Assembly: GCA_040285825.1 (NCBI GenBank)
Contig: JAUPSS010000004.1
Coordinates: 5,091,658-5,155,657 of the forward strand
Length of the DNA: 64,000 nucleotides
Direction of reading: 5' to 3'
Origin: Eukaryota sp. TZLM1-RC
Taxonomy: Eukaryota; Metamonada: BaSk clade
Both the position numbers and the translations under genes were made by a program. The notes under the pieces were generated by a model that ran no database searches, was not told the DNA's origin, and saw nothing but the letters and a program-made list of their open reading frames with translations. This document shows, piece after piece, positions 21,632-31,490 of the stretch; the stretch's first letter is position 1, and each line of letters begins with the position of its first letter.

Positions 21632-23926
21632 TCACTTCCTAATTCTAGTACTATGTCTAGGCCTCTTGCAAGGCGCAGAGTTATTGGAGGTACTCTTACG
21701 TTGACTAGAGGTACGTTTTCCAATTTTCTTGTTATTCCTACTGAACAACTTGTAAGCTTCTGAATGTTTAACTGAATGGAGAGGCTCTTCTGTTGTCTCA
21801 CCGCCAAACCATTGAACAGTACAGAAACTACCTGAGTCAGAATTATATTCTGAGAGGATTTTCTCTATAACATGTTTCTCAGCATCGCCTGCTGCGACTG
21901 CTTTTAGAAATTCGATATCCTGAGGATTATCTGCGTTATAGATTTTGCAATCTTTCTTGGCAGCTTTTAATTCACTGCCAGTGATAAGATTCTTTAATAA
22001 TAAAGTAGAGTTGGAAGGACGGTCTATTACTAAAAAGGGTCCGTTCCAAGATCCATGTAATTTATTATTCTGTTTGGTTTTACGTAGGACATAGTCACCA
22101 ATATTAAATACTATAGAGCGCGAATTAGTATTGTCTACTGAAATCGGAGTATTTGATAATTGATGACGCTCTGCTTCTTCCCTTTTTTCTTGCAGACGAG
22201 TATTTTTCATTTTAATATCGTCTAATAAAGGTATATTGGAATCAAATTTTGATAAGTTTCCTAATATGTTTGCAGGGTCCGATCTTGGACTAATCGAAGA
22301 TCCGAACATTAGTTCGTAAGGTGTAAAACCTGTCTTTCTGCTTTTAGTGGAATTTATTAATAGTTGGGATATGGGTACATAAGTAGACCAATTTCCATAA
22401 TCATTAAAATCTATTAATAATTTCCTCAAGCATTGTAGAACGTCTCTATGTTTTCGCTCTACGAGTCCATTACTTTCAGAGTAGTGGGGTATTGAGTTAC
22501 TCATCTCAATAGCTAATCTATTACACACTATCTTAAAAGTCTCATTGGCGAACTCAGGACCATTATCACTATGAATTAACATAGGTATGCCAAAAATTGC
22601 GCAAACGTTCCAAATCAAAGCGTCTGCGGTCTCTAAGGCATTGAGTTCCTTCAGAGGGACTAAAATTGAATATCCAGTAAAAGAATCTACAAATACTAAT
22701 AAGTATTTATTAGCATCACTATCAGTATTCAGAGGTCCAATTGTGTCAACATTTAGTCTGGCAAAAGGACGATCTGCCCAAAGGGAACCTGTGAAAGGTG
22801 TATTTGTTCTTTTAACTGGTGCCGTTTTTTGACAAGTTGGGCATCTTTTGATGTGGTTTATGAGGTCCTTTCTCATATTAGGCCAGAAAAAGTCGCTTTT
22901 GGACAGTTTATGTAGACTGTCGTTTTTGCTGGGGTGGCCTGATTGAACCAATCCATGAATTAATAATAGTGCCTGTTTTCTGAGGCTTTTTGGAATTAAA
23001 ATTTTATTTTTATTGTTTTTCCAAATTTGAGTATATTCATCTAGAATTGCATTCTCAAATAGAGGGTCATTATTATTTTTGGCTATTTGTTGTTCGGATC
23101 TTATTTTAGAGAACCAAGAAGAAAAAATAGGTAAGTCCTGGTGTCTACTTAGGGATGAAATTGATGGGATGTCTTCGAAGTCCGAATCAGAATCATCGTC
23201 TATAGGAGGTATCTCGTAATTCGAAAGTAAAGTATCTGGTATATTTATACTACATATAGAAGGAGTTTCCTCATTTTGATCTAAATCAATATTCCTCGAT
23301 AGCATATCTGCCCAGTGGTTATCTTCACCTGGTTCATGGACTATATCAAAGTCGAATTCAGATAGTATCGGCAGCCATCTCTTTACAATTCTATTTTTCT
23401 CTGGGGATGTGGCCAGGAATGCGATATTTTTGTGATCGGTGAAAATTGTTAGATGTCTAGTCAAAAGGTAGCTTTCTAAACAACTTTCAGTTAAAATCAG
23501 AAGAATTGCATATAATTCTTTCTGTAAAGTGGACCATTTTCTTTGTGTTTCTGTAAGTAATCTACTATAGAACGACAAAGGTTTCACTTTTCTTTTATTC
23601 AGCGGGGTTCCTGCAGGGGAGTATGGTTCAATTTCTTGCCAAATAACGCCTCCAACTGCTACATCTGATGCGTCGGTACTTATTAGTACGCGCTTGCCCG
23701 GAGCTGGTAATTCAAGGGGCATGTGATTAATTATTAAATCTTTTATTTGTTTAAGATAATCGTCATGCTCGTTGGTCCATTTTATTACTCTAGGTTTTCC
23801 TTTAATTAACTCATTAATTGGAGCTATTAACTCGGAAATACCTGGAAGCCAATCTCTTATATAATTGATGGATCCTACCAATGAGCGAACTTCTTTCACT
23901 GATTTTGGTCTAGGGATTCTCATCAA
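21632..23926 (-). CDS. Ty3-like Pol: RT connection, RNase H, integrase, chromodomain
   Basis: A frame of 764 codons that continues the upstream frame after a one-base shift; it has no start of its own. It opens with the RT thumb motif PRPKSVKEVRSLVGSINY. RNase H acidic residues are at D85 (STDAS), E137 (LQKELYA) and D164 (FTDHKN). The integrase has its zinc finger at H324, H331, C362 and C365, and the catalytic triad at D394 (VDTIGP), D454 (SDNGPEF) and E490. A chromodomain-like segment (VIEKILSEYN, VQWFGGETTEEPL) lies near residues 690-725, and a basic tail ends the protein. Such C-terminal chromodomains are known in chromoviruses to direct insertion to particular chromatin. All catalytic residues are present. 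Confidence 0.93.
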   Translation of the reverse strand: MMRIPRPKSVKEVRSLVGSINYIRDWLPGISELIAPINELIKGKPRVIKWTNEHDDYLKQIKDLIINHMPLELPAPGKRVLISTDASDVAVGGVIWQEIEPYSPAGTPLNKRKVKPLSFYSRLLTETQRKWSTLQKELYAILLILTESCLESYLLTRHLTIFTDHKNIAFLATSPEKNRIVKRWLPILSEFDFDIVHEPGEDNHWADMLSRNIDLDQNEETPSICSINIPDTLLSNYEIPPIDDDSDSDFEDIPSISSLSRHQDLPIFSSWFSKIRSEQQIAKNNNDPLFENAILDEYTQIWKNNKNKILIPKSLRKQALLLIHGLVQSGHPSKNDSLHKLSKSDFFWPNMRKDLINHIKRCPTCQKTAPVKRTNTPFTGSLWADRPFARLNVDTIGPLNTDSDANKYLLVFVDSFTGYSILVPLKELNALETADALIWNVCAIFGIPMLIHSDNGPEFANETFKIVCNRLAIEMSNSIPHYSESNGLVERKHRDVLQCLRKLLIDFNDYGNWSTYVPISQLLINSTKSRKTGFTPYELMFGSSISPRSDPANILGNLSKFDSNIPLLDDIKMKNTRLQEKREEAERHQLSNTPISVDNTNSRSIVFNIGDYVLRKTKQNNKLHGSWNGPFLVIDRPSNSTLLLKNLITGSELKAAKKDCKIYNADNPQDIEFLKAVAAGDAEKHVIEKILSEYNSDSGSFCTVQWFGGETTEEPLHSVKHSEAYKLFSRNNKKIGKRTSSQRKSTSNNSAPCKRPRHSTRIRK

Positions 23927-23945
23927 GGCTTCGATTTTTTTCTTA

Positions 23946-26900
23946 CTAATAAATCTGGTTTTTATCCTGGAAGGTGCTTCCTAAAATATCAATAGGGTGT
24001 TTGGATGTTACGAATTTACATTTACGTAAACCTATATTTACACGTCTATTTCTGGCGCATTGGAGGACTCTTTGTAATCTCTTATAGAATTCATCGAAAG
24101 TCGTTCCAACTATTATAATATCATCAATATATATGAAAACGCCATCAATTTGGAATATTTCCATCATTACATTTTGAAATACTGCTGGGATGTTCTTTAA
24201 TCCGAAGCAAGCTCTTTTAAACATAATTGACCTTCCAGGGATTGAGATTGATGTTTTCTCAATGTCCTTCTCAGCTACATTCATTTGCCAGAAAGCTTTT
24301 GGTAAATCAAGCGTGGCTATGTAGTCTGCTCTACTTAAAAACTCTAAAATATCACTAATCCTAGGTAGATTAGGCTCTACTGAAATCGTGTGGGCATTAA
24401 CACCATCTTTACCGCTAAAGTCTCCAGTTAGCCTGGGTTTCTTGCCGTCAGGATATATAACTAAGACAATAGGAGAGCTGAATTTATAATTAGATTCAAC
24501 TGCATAGCCCATTTCAATCAGTTCATCAAATATTTTGTTTGCTATTTCCATTTTGCTGGGATTTAAACGTCTCGCAGGTTTATGTACTATAGCATTCTCG
24601 TCTCTAAAGGGGATTGTTAGAGGTTTACAATCGATTCCTTTTCTGTTTGGAGTTTCACTAAAAACATCGCTGAAAATTCTTAGTAGACTCGTTAATTTTA
24701 ATTTATTATTATCATCATCTAATTTTATCTCACAACCAGATCTAGTTAACTGCTCCACAAAATCAGAAGGACTCGGTGATTGGTTATCTAAGGTCCCAAT
24801 CGAATGTTGAGCGATTCTTGAGTCGAATTCAGATTCTGCATTTAACAAAGTGCGGTGTTCTTTGTCTAATCTAATGAAAAGACCATCATCCGTCTGAAGC
24901 CCAAGTGTTTTTAACATGTCTATCCCTAATAATAATTTGTTCGAACCCGGGATTATGGGAAGAGTATGTCTATAATGTACCTGGTGCGCAATGCTTCCTA
25001 CGTTGAACGACAGAATACCATTTGCACTCCCTAGCGATTTACTTGATACGTTATTGGCTGGTAAGAACTCAATTGTATCATCTCTATTAATTGACATGTT
25101 GCATTTGTTAGCCAAATCTTCTGTTATAACCGAACAAAACGCTGCCGAATCAATAGTTGCAATCATCTTTATATTATTTATTAAAATCTCCAATCTTAGA
25201 AATGGAGAACGCTGGGATCTGATGTGGTTCTCACTAACCGTAGAATTTATACCAAAAATACTATTGATATCAGAGCTGGGTTTGTGGAATTGTAGAGGAT
25301 TTAGTAAGAATTGTTGAGCTGTTGGGGAGTTGTTGACTGGGTTTCCGAAATCGGCAATTGATTGATTATGATTGATTGCGTTGATTTGTTTCCGATCGGG
25401 AAAGTTTCCAGTGTTTCTGACCCTGTTGCTGAAACGGTCAATCCGTCTGTGAGAGGTCATGCTCGAACTAGCTGACACGTTCTCAGAAGGGGATGATGTT
25501 GATGATGTATCCTCTTGTGTGTTTATGTAATAAATAGGTCTATATTGACCTCTGCCTTTATGTCCTCTAAAATGGCCACCTCGGCCCCTACCTCTAAACC
25601 TAGAAATACGTCTACCACGGCCACCTCGGCCTCTAACTACGCTGCCACTTCTCGCAGGCTGATCAGCCTCGCCGATCTTGAACCTCAATTCTTTTGGTAC
25701 CTTGCTCCTGGTACAACGGGGGTCTTTGCATTCGAAAACCGTGTGACCGATAGGATTATTTCCTTCGGTGACGTTACAGAATGTACAGAACTTAGATCCC
25801 TCTCGTTCATGTCTTTCTGGCACATATTTGTTTTGGGGAGTTCCTTTGGATCCGCCTCCCGAGCGACGTTTAGTACCTGGACCAGATGGGGTTGCTCCTC
25901 TAGAGAACGTTCTCATGGTCGAAAGGCCTAAAGGGATGTCTTCTTCTCTTTCAGCTTGTTTTCTCAAAAGTTCCATGGTGTGCCTATTTCCTGTTGTTTG
26001 GCACCAAGCTAGAAAGTGTCTCCTGGTGGTCGAAATCAGGTCTAACAAAGTTGTACCTGTTGAAGGGTCCCATAGATCTTCTCTTGTCCAATGGCTTGCC
26101 AGCTCCTTGGTAATGGCAAAATTATCTATGCCCAAGAGAAAGTATTCTGCAATAAGGGCGGGTGAGAGGGTTATTAAACCACTGCTTCCCCTAATTGATG
26201 CAGATATGGAGTGATCAACCATGTAAGTGGTCATCCTCAGGACGTCTCCAAAATCTTCGACGAACTTACCAAATTCGTTGTCCGCATCCACTTTGTTGTG
26301 GATGTTTCTCCAGTTTATACATGGTTTTGCTAGGGCAGAGCAAGCCTCATGATATGAGGTAAATTGTGTCCTGCGTAGCAGAAAAACCATTAGGTCGGCG
26401 TCTGAGAAGTCCGGTCTTAGAAGTCCTTGGCCTTGCCATCTAGAGATGAGATGGGGGTCGACCATGCTTGATAAGCCGGATGGACAAGTACTAATCATCA
26501 TACTTCTAAATAAGTCATAATGATGGATAGGAGGTCCCAAACGTTTCTTTAGTTCTGGGTCGATCCTTAAGAGTGGCTGTTTCATGTCCCTGTCTATTTC
26601 TTCTCTGATGTGAGATGGGAATGATGATAACAACTCAGGGGTAATCTGGGTCTTTCCTTCGCCAAATATTTGGGTTGCTATCAACATAGCACGAGACCAA
26701 TCAGATTGACCAGGGGCTTGAAAGCTTCGATTGGCTATCTTGCGCCCGTATTTGTCCCATGTTTGGAATTTGAGGAGGAAGGAGACGAGAGACATCTTAT
26801 TAAGAGGGTCCTTCTCAGATAGGTGAGGGGCTTTATATTCAGCTGACCTAGGCTGAGAGTCCACATGTCTCTGAAGACTACTTGCTATACTCATATCCAA

Positions 26901-28319
26901 AATATTTCTAGAAGCTTGGAGGTCTTCCAAACGGAGAGGCTCCTCAGAAGTAACTCTTCTACGAGGGGGTTGAGGAGGAGGTGTTTCATCTAAACTAGGT
27001 CCTCTCAACTCGACTTCGTCTTCTGGTGCGCTAGTGAGCATGGGTTGGGAGGGACTTGATGGTCCCTGAACCACTCTGATAGGTCTGTTTGCTCGTTCTG
27101 TCACATCTACTGTTGGGATGTGATCAGGGAGTACGTCAATGGAACAGACTTGTACCGGTTGCTCTTTTTCAGATATAATTGGGGCAATTATAGGAAGTTT
27201 AGGTCTCTGGTGGAGCTCTGTTGATTGATCGCCCGTGACCAAGAACCTGAACTTCTTTTTCCTTGTCGTTGATTCCCCGAATTGCTGAATGAAGTTATTT
27301 GGGCGGCTCCTAAATGTGGATACGCTTGAACGTTCCGTAAGTATATTATTTAGGGCGTCCGCGTCAAAGAAGTCACTGACGGGATCCAACTTACTTGGAT
27401 TTGTGCTGTCTGCTTGTTCCATGTATTCTCTGAAACAAGTAGGAGCCCCATCCTCTACCTCTGAGTAGTTATGGATGATCGTATCAAAGTGCGAGTCCAA
27501 CCATGCCGGTAATTTGGTTTCCAGGATGTCGTCGGTATCGGTTCTGCTCCTTCTTTCGATGGCTAAGAACCTGATCCTTCTCCCGAATTGATCTAAGTGA
27601 ATGGCTTCCCAATCAGGCCTATCTTTGATAGGTTTTGCCAGAATCACATGGATCTCTCTATCCATACCGGTTATCCTAGGACGGCGTTCTGCCCCGCGTC
27701 CATAGGTCTCTCTACTCAAAGTGTCCAACGCGTTAATGAGTTCTCTTCTCTCATTTTGAGGGAATTCGTAGACTCTATTAGGGTCCCCTTTATGGCCCAG
27801 AGTCTGGAATCCCACATTTCTACCAGATTTTGATATTTGCTTCCAAAGGGGAGGGAGCTGCTCGAACAAACAATGATCTGTTGGTTCAAGGTGAGCTTCC
27901 GCGTCCTTCATTATCTGTTGGCGAAGCTCTTTTTCATCGTCGTCCATTTCTTCTAAAACGGACTGGAGTTCTTCGTAGTCCTTTAGGACAGACGAAGTAT
28001 CCGAGCTTAACCCAACATTTTCTTTAGGTGAGGAGGGGGGTGGTCCCGTTCCTGAAACCTTATCTGGTTTGTTGGACATGGAAGAGGCGGGAGGTGGTTC
28101 CGTGCCTGGTTCCATTGTTTTTGATTTGGAAGAGGCGGGAGGTGGTTCCGTGCCTGGTTCCATTGGTTTCTCTTGAGGGGGGGCGGAGGGTGGTCTCGAG
28201 CCCGAATCCTCGCTCTTTGCTTCTACTCCTATTGTTGTGAATGTGTTATATGCATCTCTGTCGTGCTGTTGCATGAAAATCTTAAAAGAGTCAGTGTCCT
28301 GGCGAGGAGAGACTGACAT
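23946..28319 (-). CDS. Ty3-like Gag-protease-RT frame
   Basis: A frame of 1457 codons from the ATG at 28319, 85 bp inside the 5' LTR. The N-terminal third has four short proline-rich tandem motifs (MEPGTEPPPAS) and is disordered. A large Gag region follows. A CxxC...H...C knuckle (CTFCNV, GHTVFEC) lies near residues 840-865, and an RGG-rich stretch near 890-925. The protease active site near 1053 is IDSAAF, that is DSA rather than the usual DSG or DTG. RT contains LPKAFWQM and YIDDIII near 1396. The frame stops at TAG just after KHPIDILGSTFQDK; one extra base in a run of five A (near 23960) explains the break, and the next frame continues the RT thumb. Gag and Pol are thus fused in one frame. 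Confidence 0.92.
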   Translation of the reverse strand: MSVSPRQDTDSFKIFMQQHDRDAYNTFTTIGVEAKSEDSGSRPPSAPPQEKPMEPGTEPPPASSKSKTMEPGTEPPPASSMSNKPDKVSGTGPPPSSPKENVGLSSDTSSVLKDYEELQSVLEEMDDDEKELRQQIMKDAEAHLEPTDHCLFEQLPPLWKQISKSGRNVGFQTLGHKGDPNRVYEFPQNERRELINALDTLSRETYGRGAERRPRITGMDREIHVILAKPIKDRPDWEAIHLDQFGRRIRFLAIERRSRTDTDDILETKLPAWLDSHFDTIIHNYSEVEDGAPTCFREYMEQADSTNPSKLDPVSDFFDADALNNILTERSSVSTFRSRPNNFIQQFGESTTRKKKFRFLVTGDQSTELHQRPKLPIIAPIISEKEQPVQVCSIDVLPDHIPTVDVTERANRPIRVVQGPSSPSQPMLTSAPEDEVELRGPSLDETPPPQPPRRRVTSEEPLRLEDLQASRNILDMSIASSLQRHVDSQPRSAEYKAPHLSEKDPLNKMSLVSFLLKFQTWDKYGRKIANRSFQAPGQSDWSRAMLIATQIFGEGKTQITPELLSSFPSHIREEIDRDMKQPLLRIDPELKKRLGPPIHHYDLFRSMMISTCPSGLSSMVDPHLISRWQGQGLLRPDFSDADLMVFLLRRTQFTSYHEACSALAKPCINWRNIHNKVDADNEFGKFVEDFGDVLRMTTYMVDHSISASIRGSSGLITLSPALIAEYFLLGIDNFAITKELASHWTREDLWDPSTGTTLLDLISTTRRHFLAWCQTTGNRHTMELLRKQAEREEDIPLGLSTMRTFSRGATPSGPGTKRRSGGGSKGTPQNKYVPERHEREGSKFCTFCNVTEGNNPIGHTVFECKDPRCTRSKVPKELRFKIGEADQPARSGSVVRGRGGRGRRISRFRGRGRGGHFRGHKGRGQYRPIYYINTQEDTSSTSSPSENVSASSSMTSHRRIDRFSNRVRNTGNFPDRKQINAINHNQSIADFGNPVNNSPTAQQFLLNPLQFHKPSSDINSIFGINSTVSENHIRSQRSPFLRLEILINNIKMIATIDSAAFCSVITEDLANKCNMSINRDDTIEFLPANNVSSKSLGSANGILSFNVGSIAHQVHYRHTLPIIPGSNKLLLGIDMLKTLGLQTDDGLFIRLDKEHRTLLNAESEFDSRIAQHSIGTLDNQSPSPSDFVEQLTRSGCEIKLDDDNNKLKLTSLLRIFSDVFSETPNRKGIDCKPLTIPFRDENAIVHKPARRLNPSKMEIANKIFDELIEMGYAVESNYKFSSPIVLVIYPDGKKPRLTGDFSGKDGVNAHTISVEPNLPRISDILEFLSRADYIATLDLPKAFWQMNVAEKDIEKTSISIPGRSIMFKRACFGLKNIPAVFQNVMMEIFQIDGVFIYIDDIIIVGTTFDEFYKRLQRVLQCARNRRVNIGLRKCKFVTSKHPIDILGSTFQDKNQIY

Positions 28320-28403
28320 GATATCTGCTGAAGATATCCTCTGAATATAAAGCTGTGAATTATGTAAGCGGTATACCTATAACCTAATACGGCCAATAAT
28401 TAT

Positions 28404-28484
28404 TGTTGCCTTAGGTTGCAAAAGTGGTTGAGATAAAGATAATTTATTTTCTATTCATATTATAAAAGCCTTAGGGCGCCAACA
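28404..28484 (-). repeat. 5' LTR, 81 bp
   Basis: Matches the 3' LTR with no difference noticed; TG...CA ends. Followed at 28485 by the TATC duplication and resumption of LINE B. Confidence 0.95.
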
Positions 28485-28885
28485 TATCTTGTGAACTTGA
28501 AAAATTGCCGCCACAAGTTTGGACCAAATGTTTTCCTCAATCAATTCAAGAAATTCCAAACCGATCTCTTTTTAATTTACAGTTTTGCTGCAAAAAGCTT
28601 TGACAAAAATTGTCAAAGATTTTTGAAAGCTTGGATTTTGATGTTAGACTTGGCTTGGCCAAGAAAAAGAATCCCGCTTGTGCAAATCTTTTACAAGATA
28701 TGTGTGACAGTACTTCTTCTGCCTTAGTAACAACAATTCCACAAGTTTATGGTACTCTCTTAACCGATTCTGCTTGGACTCTGAATATGAGATTTCGTTC
28801 CTTTATCTGGCCTGATAATTTACCTCATAATTTAATTTGTAATATGTTCTCGAGAAATTACAACTACTCATTTGTAATCAAATAG
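28485..28885 (+). mobile_element. LINE B (second copy), part 2
   Basis: Continues part 1: SCELEKLPP, KCFPQSIQEIPN, SKIFESLDFDVRLGLAKK, TIPQVYGTLLTDSAW, RFRSFIWPDNLPHNLIC. It ends near CTCATTTGT, where the oppositely oriented LINE A begins. About 24 bp of B (present in the 3.5-kb copy) are missing at this junction. Confidence 0.9.
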
Positions 28886-31473
28886 TATTTATTGAATTTG
28901 CACACTTGATTAAATTAAATCATAACTAATGGGACGACTATCATTAAACCAAGATTTCCTCTACAAAATCTTGATTTGCTTGCTGTCTAGCTAAAGCTTC
29001 TCTAATTCGATTGAAAAACCGCGGTAATCTATTAATAATGGCAAATTGAATCCGTGAACGCCATAAAAAAATATCAAATCTTTTCATTGTTTTTTCTTTC
29101 ACCATTTTTTGGAAGTCATCCAAAAAAGTTTCTGCTTCAACTGACAATCTTCCATTTATCGAAAATGGGAAAGCAATAAAAACCAGCTGTGTATTTCTAT
29201 CGACATTTGGATCTTCAATTTCTTTATCATATTTTCTATGTTTTTCTTTTGCTTTAAAATCCAGAGCAGCCACAGGATTAAGTTTTCTTCTGTGAACCAA
29301 AGTATCGTTTGCAACATTACATGAGACAAAGTCAACAATAGCTTCAGAATTATCAATCCAATCACAGTATACATCACCTCTATCATCAGAACCAAAATTA
29401 TTCAGAGAAAGTGTTTCCTTCAGCAGGGGCTCTTTGATACACGATATCCTTGCAGTTTGTGCCATATTGAAAACAGTGTCTCTAACGGCATCATGTAATG
29501 AAGAACGATAAGTTATCAATTTGGAGCAATTTAGAGCATGGCGCAAAGTGAGTTGAGGTGAATTCGAACAAATACATTTTTCTTTTGATAATAATTGGTT
29601 AATGGGGATGTTCAAATATAATCTCATTTTTGTTACAAATGCTTCATTAGTGGCACACAATCCAAATCTTCGTGGTACAATGGTTACAAAAAGTGAAGAA
29701 TCTGACGCGTTGTTTTCACAAACACCCTTTTCCAATAACAATGAGTGAAGATCTTGATTTAAAACAGCCGAGCTGCAAATGTTATTATAAAGATCTTTTT
29801 CATACATTCCAGTCAATCTTTTCTGTAATGTTCGAAGAGTGTACTTCAAATTTAAAACATTTTTTTCTGGAATATTGCCATTGAATGATTGGGGAAAACA
29901 TCGACCCCATTTTTCTACATCAATTCTTGAAATTTCTTCATTTAATGCAAAAACAGTGGAACTTTGCGTTGTCATCAATAAATCTTCCCAATCTGCAAAT
30001 CTTTCGGAAAACTCAAAGATTGCATTTCTGCATCCACCAACAAAAGCACACGAGGTAAGAATAGAAGCCTTCGTCCACCCTAAACCACCATAATGTGGAC
30101 TAAGGTAAGCATGATCTGGAATTTGAAACATTTTACATCCCAGTAATTGAGACAGAACTTTTGCACGTAATTCATTAAACTTTTGAGCCAAAGGTCTAGT
30201 GACGAGAGGATTTGTAGATCGAAATATATGATTAAAATTGGAACTAAAACACAGTCTTATAATGGTAAATTTGATGTGTTTTTTTATATCTAAATTCATC
30301 ATTCGGTCAATTTTGTCAGAAATTGAGTTCAACTTTTCAAACAATTTTTTGGTAATTTCATCATTATTTCCTAAAAACGAACCCAAATGACGAATAGCAT
30401 CAATTGAATATAATTTGGCTTGAATTTCAATATCATCAATTATTGTGGAAACTGGAGAATTCGATAACAAAACAGATTTAAGTAAATTAAGTCGGAGACC
30501 AATTTTGGTAAATAATTCTTTAAAACATACAGTTGCTTTTTTCACAATATTTAATTCACCAATAAGCACAACATCATCCATATATGCAATCATTTTTAGT
30601 GAAGGAAACATCTCTTGAATTTGCAGTAGAATAGGATGAATGGCCAAACAAAACAAAAGAGGTCCTAACGGATCTCCTTGCTTTACGCCACTTGATGAAC
30701 TCACAATGTTGTTACCAAAATGTAAATTAGAATATGTGCAATATGTTGATTGAAAATATGGTATTAATTCCGGCATATATTGCAATAGAGCACCATGGAT
30801 ACTGCGACGACTTAGTGAATTGAAAGCATTACTAAAATCCAATGACATGCAAACATTGGATTCATTTTGGCAAAATAATACATCTGTAGCAAATATCGCT
30901 GAAGAAACTCCATCTGTAGTATTTATACCATATTGAAAGGGTAATAAAATCTTTTTAGCTTTTTCATTGAACCTGCTTAAGCAACACGCAGAAAAAATAT
31001 TGTGTAAGCTCTCAGAGACTGCAATAGGACGAACATCCATTTTTGAATTTTTGACAAGTGCAGTCAAACGAGAACTTCTTAATTCTTCTGGGTATTTGCG
31101 TTGACCAGATAATATTTGGTTGAAAAATTTGGTCAATAAACCAAGGCAATCTTCTGAAGAAATAATCGCGGCTTTTACATGATCAATAGTAATACCAGAA
31201 AGTCCGGCAGACTTACCACGAGGTCTCTTTTTGATAACCGAAAAAACTTCTGATGGCATCAATGGATAATTTTCCCAGTATGTGCCGTAAAAATTTTGAT
31301 CCATTATAGGGTCTTCATAAGGATGAAGTATTTTCAGTTTATCTATTGTATTTTCATTGTTTGGTGCTTTAACTCCGGGACTTAAAGCTGACAAAGCCTT
31401 GGACCATTTGTTGTCAAAGCATTTGTCTTCAAAAATTTTACTTAATTTCTCGGATGACTGATTTCTCGGTGCT
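28886..31473 (-). mobile_element. LINE A, 5'-truncated, inserted in LINE B
   Basis: A 2.59-kb insertion. Its 3' end (AATTCAATAAATA on the coding strand, no A tail) lies at 28886 and its truncated 5' end at 31473. LINE B resumes at 31474 with TTAGAAGCAAGG. No target duplication is seen; instead about 24 bp of target were lost. This copy has the longest undamaged LINE A coding frame in the window. Confidence 0.92.
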
Positions 31474-31490
31474 TTAGAAGCAAGGTTCAT
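28944..31490 (-). CDS. LINE A reverse transcriptase/endonuclease-like, 5' truncated
   Basis: 848 codons, uninterrupted. The first six codons (MNLASK) come from antisense LINE B, so the start is chimeric and the natural N-terminus with its zinc knuckles is missing. RT motifs: KRPRGKSAGLSGITIDHVK near 90-108, SLDFSNAFNSLSRRS, GVKQGDPLGPLLF near 275 and the catalytic AYMDDVVL near 303. The C-terminal finger is CICSNSPQLTLRHALNC near 640, followed by an endonuclease-like region with RGDVYCDW, IVDFVSC and KEKHRKY near 703-750. This layout fits the restriction-like-endonuclease class (R2, NeSL, CRE type), which nick the target and prime reverse transcription there. No APE endonuclease is present. 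Confidence 0.88.
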   Translation of the reverse strand: MNLASKAPRNQSSEKLSKIFEDKCFDNKWSKALSALSPGVKAPNNENTIDKLKILHPYEDPIMDQNFYGTYWENYPLMPSEVFSVIKKRPRGKSAGLSGITIDHVKAAIISSEDCLGLLTKFFNQILSGQRKYPEELRSSRLTALVKNSKMDVRPIAVSESLHNIFSACCLSRFNEKAKKILLPFQYGINTTDGVSSAIFATDVLFCQNESNVCMSLDFSNAFNSLSRRSIHGALLQYMPELIPYFQSTYCTYSNLHFGNNIVSSSSGVKQGDPLGPLLFCLAIHPILLQIQEMFPSLKMIAYMDDVVLIGELNIVKKATVCFKELFTKIGLRLNLLKSVLLSNSPVSTIIDDIEIQAKLYSIDAIRHLGSFLGNNDEITKKLFEKLNSISDKIDRMMNLDIKKHIKFTIIRLCFSSNFNHIFRSTNPLVTRPLAQKFNELRAKVLSQLLGCKMFQIPDHAYLSPHYGGLGWTKASILTSCAFVGGCRNAIFEFSERFADWEDLLMTTQSSTVFALNEEISRIDVEKWGRCFPQSFNGNIPEKNVLNLKYTLRTLQKRLTGMYEKDLYNNICSSAVLNQDLHSLLLEKGVCENNASDSSLFVTIVPRRFGLCATNEAFVTKMRLYLNIPINQLLSKEKCICSNSPQLTLRHALNCSKLITYRSSLHDAVRDTVFNMAQTARISCIKEPLLKETLSLNNFGSDDRGDVYCDWIDNSEAIVDFVSCNVANDTLVHRRKLNPVAALDFKAKEKHRKYDKEIEDPNVDRNTQLVFIAFPFSINGRLSVEAETFLDDFQKMVKEKTMKRFDIFLWRSRIQFAIINRLPRFFNRIREALARQQANQDFVEEILV

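Larger units (their letters stand above)
21435..28484 (-). mobile_element. Ty3-like LTR retrotransposon, full length
   Basis: A 7.05-kb element with 81-bp LTRs at 21435-21515 and 28404-28484, both beginning TGTTG and ending CAACA. A 4-bp target duplication TATC flanks it (21431-21434 and 28485-28488). Coding runs on the minus strand: Gag, protease, reverse transcriptase, RNase H, integrase and a chromodomain-like tail. The Pol order (RT and RNase H before integrase) places it with Ty3/gypsy elements. A polypurine tract precedes the 3' LTR. The two LTRs appear identical by eye and only one frameshift was found, so it inserted recently. It split a LINE B copy. No clear initiator-tRNA primer site follows the 5' LTR; the adjoining bases read ATAATTATTGGCCGT on the coding strand. 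Confidence 0.95.

Noticed and set aside
24940-24960. tRNA B-box-like GTTCGAACCCGG
   Set aside because: It lies inside Ty3-like coding sequence and no cloverleaf can be folded around it.
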